The translations under genes were made by a program, and so were the position numbers. Positions 62,691 through 64,000 of a DNA stretch of 64,000 nucleotides are shown in pieces (position 1 is the first letter of the stretch; each line of letters begins with the position of its first letter). Source of the stretch: Ralstonia pickettii (GTDB lineage: Bacteria; Pseudomonadota; Gammaproteobacteria; Burkholderiales; Burkholderiaceae). The notes under the pieces are model-generated. The model was not told the DNA's origin and made no database searches. It worked only from the letters and a program-made list of their open reading frames with translations. The stretch spans positions 62,001 through 126,000 of the forward strand of contig NZ_MCGB01000096.1 of the NCBI RefSeq assembly GCF_001699815.1, in the 5' to 3' direction.

Positions 62691-63755
62691 ATGACCAGCG
62701 CAGCGGACCTGATCGTAACCACGCCCAGCGGCCTGTATTGCACGGCAGGCGACTTCTACGTTGACCCATGGCGGCCGGTTGACCGCGCCGTCATCACGCA
62801 CGCCCACAGTGACCACGCCCGCGTCGGGCACCAGCACTACCTCGCTGCCGCCCCTGGGGCCGGCGTGCTGCGCGCGCGCCTGGGTGCCGATATCCCCCTG
62901 CAGACGCTGCCGTACGGCGAATCCATCGTCCACCACGGCGTCCGGCTGAGCTTCCACCCGGCGGGTCACGTGCTGGGCTCCGCGCAGGTGCGGCTGGAAT
63001 ACGGCGGCGAAGTGTGGGTCGTGTCCGGCGACTACAAGGTCGAGGCGGACCGCACCTGCACGCCGTTCGAGCCGGTGCGATGCAATACCTTCATCACCGA
63101 ATCCACCTTCGGGCTGCCGATCTACCACTGGCGGCCGCAGACCGAGATCTTTGCGCAGCTCAACGCATGGTGGCGCGGCAATGCCGACGCGGGGCGCGCA
63201 AGCGTCGTGTTCTGCTACGCGTTCGGCAAGGCGCAGCGCATTCTTTCTGGCCTCGATACCGACATTGGGCCGATTGTTTCGCACGGCGCCATGCTGCAAC
63301 TGGATGCCGCCTATCGACACGCGGGCGTGGCGCTGCCACCCACGCAACTCGCGACCGACGTGCCACGCGCGGACTTGCGGCGTGCCCTCGTGCTGGCACC
63401 GCCCTCCGCACAACGCACGTCGTGGATGCGGCGTTTTGGTGACTATGCCGATGCGTTTGCCAGCGGCTGGATGCAGCTTCGCGGCGCACGTCGGCGGCGC
63501 GGCGTCGATCGCGGCATCGTGCTGTCCGATCATGCCGACTGGCCCGGCTTGCTGCAGGCCATCGACGCCACGGGGGCCACGCGTGTCTATGTCACGCACG
63601 GACAGGTCGCGCCCATGGTGCGGTGGCTGGGCGAACGCGGCCTGGATGCGCGCGCCTTCGCCACCGAGTATGGCGACGAGGCCGAAGAAAGCGAAGCCGC
63701 CGGAACAGGTGATACGCCCACCGCAGGCGCGCCAGAGGACACGCCCGCGTCATGA
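62691..63755 (+). CDS. ligase-associated DNA exonuclease (metallo-beta-lactamase fold)
   Basis: A 354-residue MBL-fold nuclease of the beta-CASP-like Artemis/SNM1-related group that accompanies ATP-dependent ligases. Metal motifs are ITHAHSDHARVGH (HxHxDH, about 36-48), HPAGHVLGS, VVSGDYKVEADRT and the later LSDHADW. It trims DNA ends for repair. Its stop overlaps the ATG of the ligase gene (ATGA), which ties the two functions. The C-terminal 25 residues are acidic and low complexity. Confidence 0.88.
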   Translation: MTSAADLIVTTPSGLYCTAGDFYVDPWRPVDRAVITHAHSDHARVGHQHYLAAAPGAGVLRARLGADIPLQTLPYGESIVHHGVRLSFHPAGHVLGSAQVRLEYGGEVWVVSGDYKVEADRTCTPFEPVRCNTFITESTFGLPIYHWRPQTEIFAQLNAWWRGNADAGRASVVFCYAFGKAQRILSGLDTDIGPIVSHGAMLQLDAAYRHAGVALPPTQLATDVPRADLRRALVLAPPSAQRTSWMRRFGDYADAFASGWMQLRGARRRRGVDRGIVLSDHADWPGLLQAIDATGATRVYVTHGQVAPMVRWLGERGLDARAFATEYGDEAEESEAAGTGDTPTAGAPEDTPAS

Positions 63756-64000
63756 AAGCCTTTGCCGATCTGTACGCGCAGCTCGACGCCACCACATCGA
63801 GCAACGGCAAGCTGGCCGCACTGGTGGCCTATCTGCGCACCGCGCCCGATGCAGACGCTGCGTGGGCTGTTTACTTCCTGGCTGGCGGCAAGCCGCGCCA
63901 GCTGGTGCCGGTGCGCGTGCTCGCCAGCTTTGCGCAGACCACCTCCGGCTTGCCCGAATGGCTGTTTGACGAGTGCTACCAGGCCGTGGGCGACCTGGCC
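63752..64000 (+). CDS. ATP-dependent DNA ligase, N-terminal part (partial)
   Basis: The first 83 codons of an ATP-dependent DNA ligase; the gene continues beyond the right edge. The opening FADLYAQLDATTSSNGKLAA, then LVAYLRTAPDADAAWAVYFL and GGKPRQLVPVRVLASFAQTT is the DNA-binding N-terminal domain of the ligase type paired with the preceding exonuclease. The catalytic Lys lies beyond the window. ATG at 63752 overlaps the exonuclease stop. Confidence 0.88.
   Translation, partial: MKAFADLYAQLDATTSSNGKLAALVAYLRTAPDADAAWAVYFLAGGKPRQLVPVRVLASFAQTTSGLPEWLFDECYQAVGDLA

Noticed and set aside
62526-63599. A 357-codon minus-strand frame opposite the exonuclease
   Set aside because: Antisense shadow of a gene with clear metal motifs; no recognisable domain.

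Overview
The window looks like chromosomal DNA of a beta-proteobacterium of the order Burkholderiales, most likely Ralstonia or a close relative such as Cupriavidus. This is inferred from the high G+C, the Burkholderiales-type porin, the phenylacetate (paa) operon, the many LysR/TetR regulators and a FliA-type chemotaxis promoter. No species marker (16S, rpoB) is present, so genus level is the limit.

Layout. (1) 1-3003: end of an amino-acid ABC importer, a cystathionine-lyase-like PLP enzyme and a cysteine-dioxygenase-like cupin, together a sulfur amino-acid uptake and breakdown set. (2) 3047-9482: a LysR/enol-lactonase pair, a TetR regulator and the paaABCDE operon (minus strand). The operon has a near-consensus promoter whose spacer and -35 box are covered by a palindromic operator. 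(3) 9554-20742: core and accessory chromosomal genes: DHA2 efflux pump, a collapsed SRPBCC pseudogene, VOC and SnoaL-like proteins, a TetR gene with two operator copies, a ferritin-like/flavin monooxygenase pair, a zinc metallopeptidase-like protein, a lipoprotein, CheV, LysR and an SDR. (4) 20841-48835: a mosaic genomic island that starts just behind a tRNA-like gene. Its left end carries a Tn7-like core, tniQ-tnsC-tnsAB, where TnsA and TnsB are fused in one protein, followed by accessory genes: DUF6471-like proteins, two HAD proteins, a CBS-GGDDF protein and small paralogous hypotheticals. A truncated tniQ at 32.4 kb and a third, frameshifted tniQ at 48.4-48.8 kb show that at least three related elements contributed. 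The third still has four copies of the same end repeat that lies beside the intact tniQ. Between the relics are a hydroaromatic/CoA catabolic cluster (AroQ-like, Gfo/Idh, MHS transporter, two LysR, ketopantoate-reductase-like, VOC, MaoC, CaiB/BaiF, AroE-like) and a DJ-1/UvrA2/LtrA group. (5) 49032-64000: apparently chromosomal backbone: GGDEF protein, two secreted phosphoesterases, an intergenic candidate small RNA, a basic RHH protein, a CHAD protein, an MCP with a FliA promoter, a porin, a deleted copy of the MCP, a second GGDEF protein, two small hypotheticals, and a ligase-associated exonuclease overlapping an ATP-dependent DNA ligase that runs off the window.

How the parts fit. The paa genes make the ring-epoxidising complex for phenylacetyl-CoA, probably controlled by the adjacent TetR gene through the 9467-9478 palindrome. 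The island has the hallmarks of a repeatedly used Tn7-like insertion hotspot, but no Cas genes or CRISPR array are present. The right end of the intact element could not be located. The least understood part is the 26.3-31.4 kb module next to tnsAB, with three DUF6471-like domains in two proteins, a HAD protein that lacks the usual nucleophile, and a duplicated family of about 110 residues.
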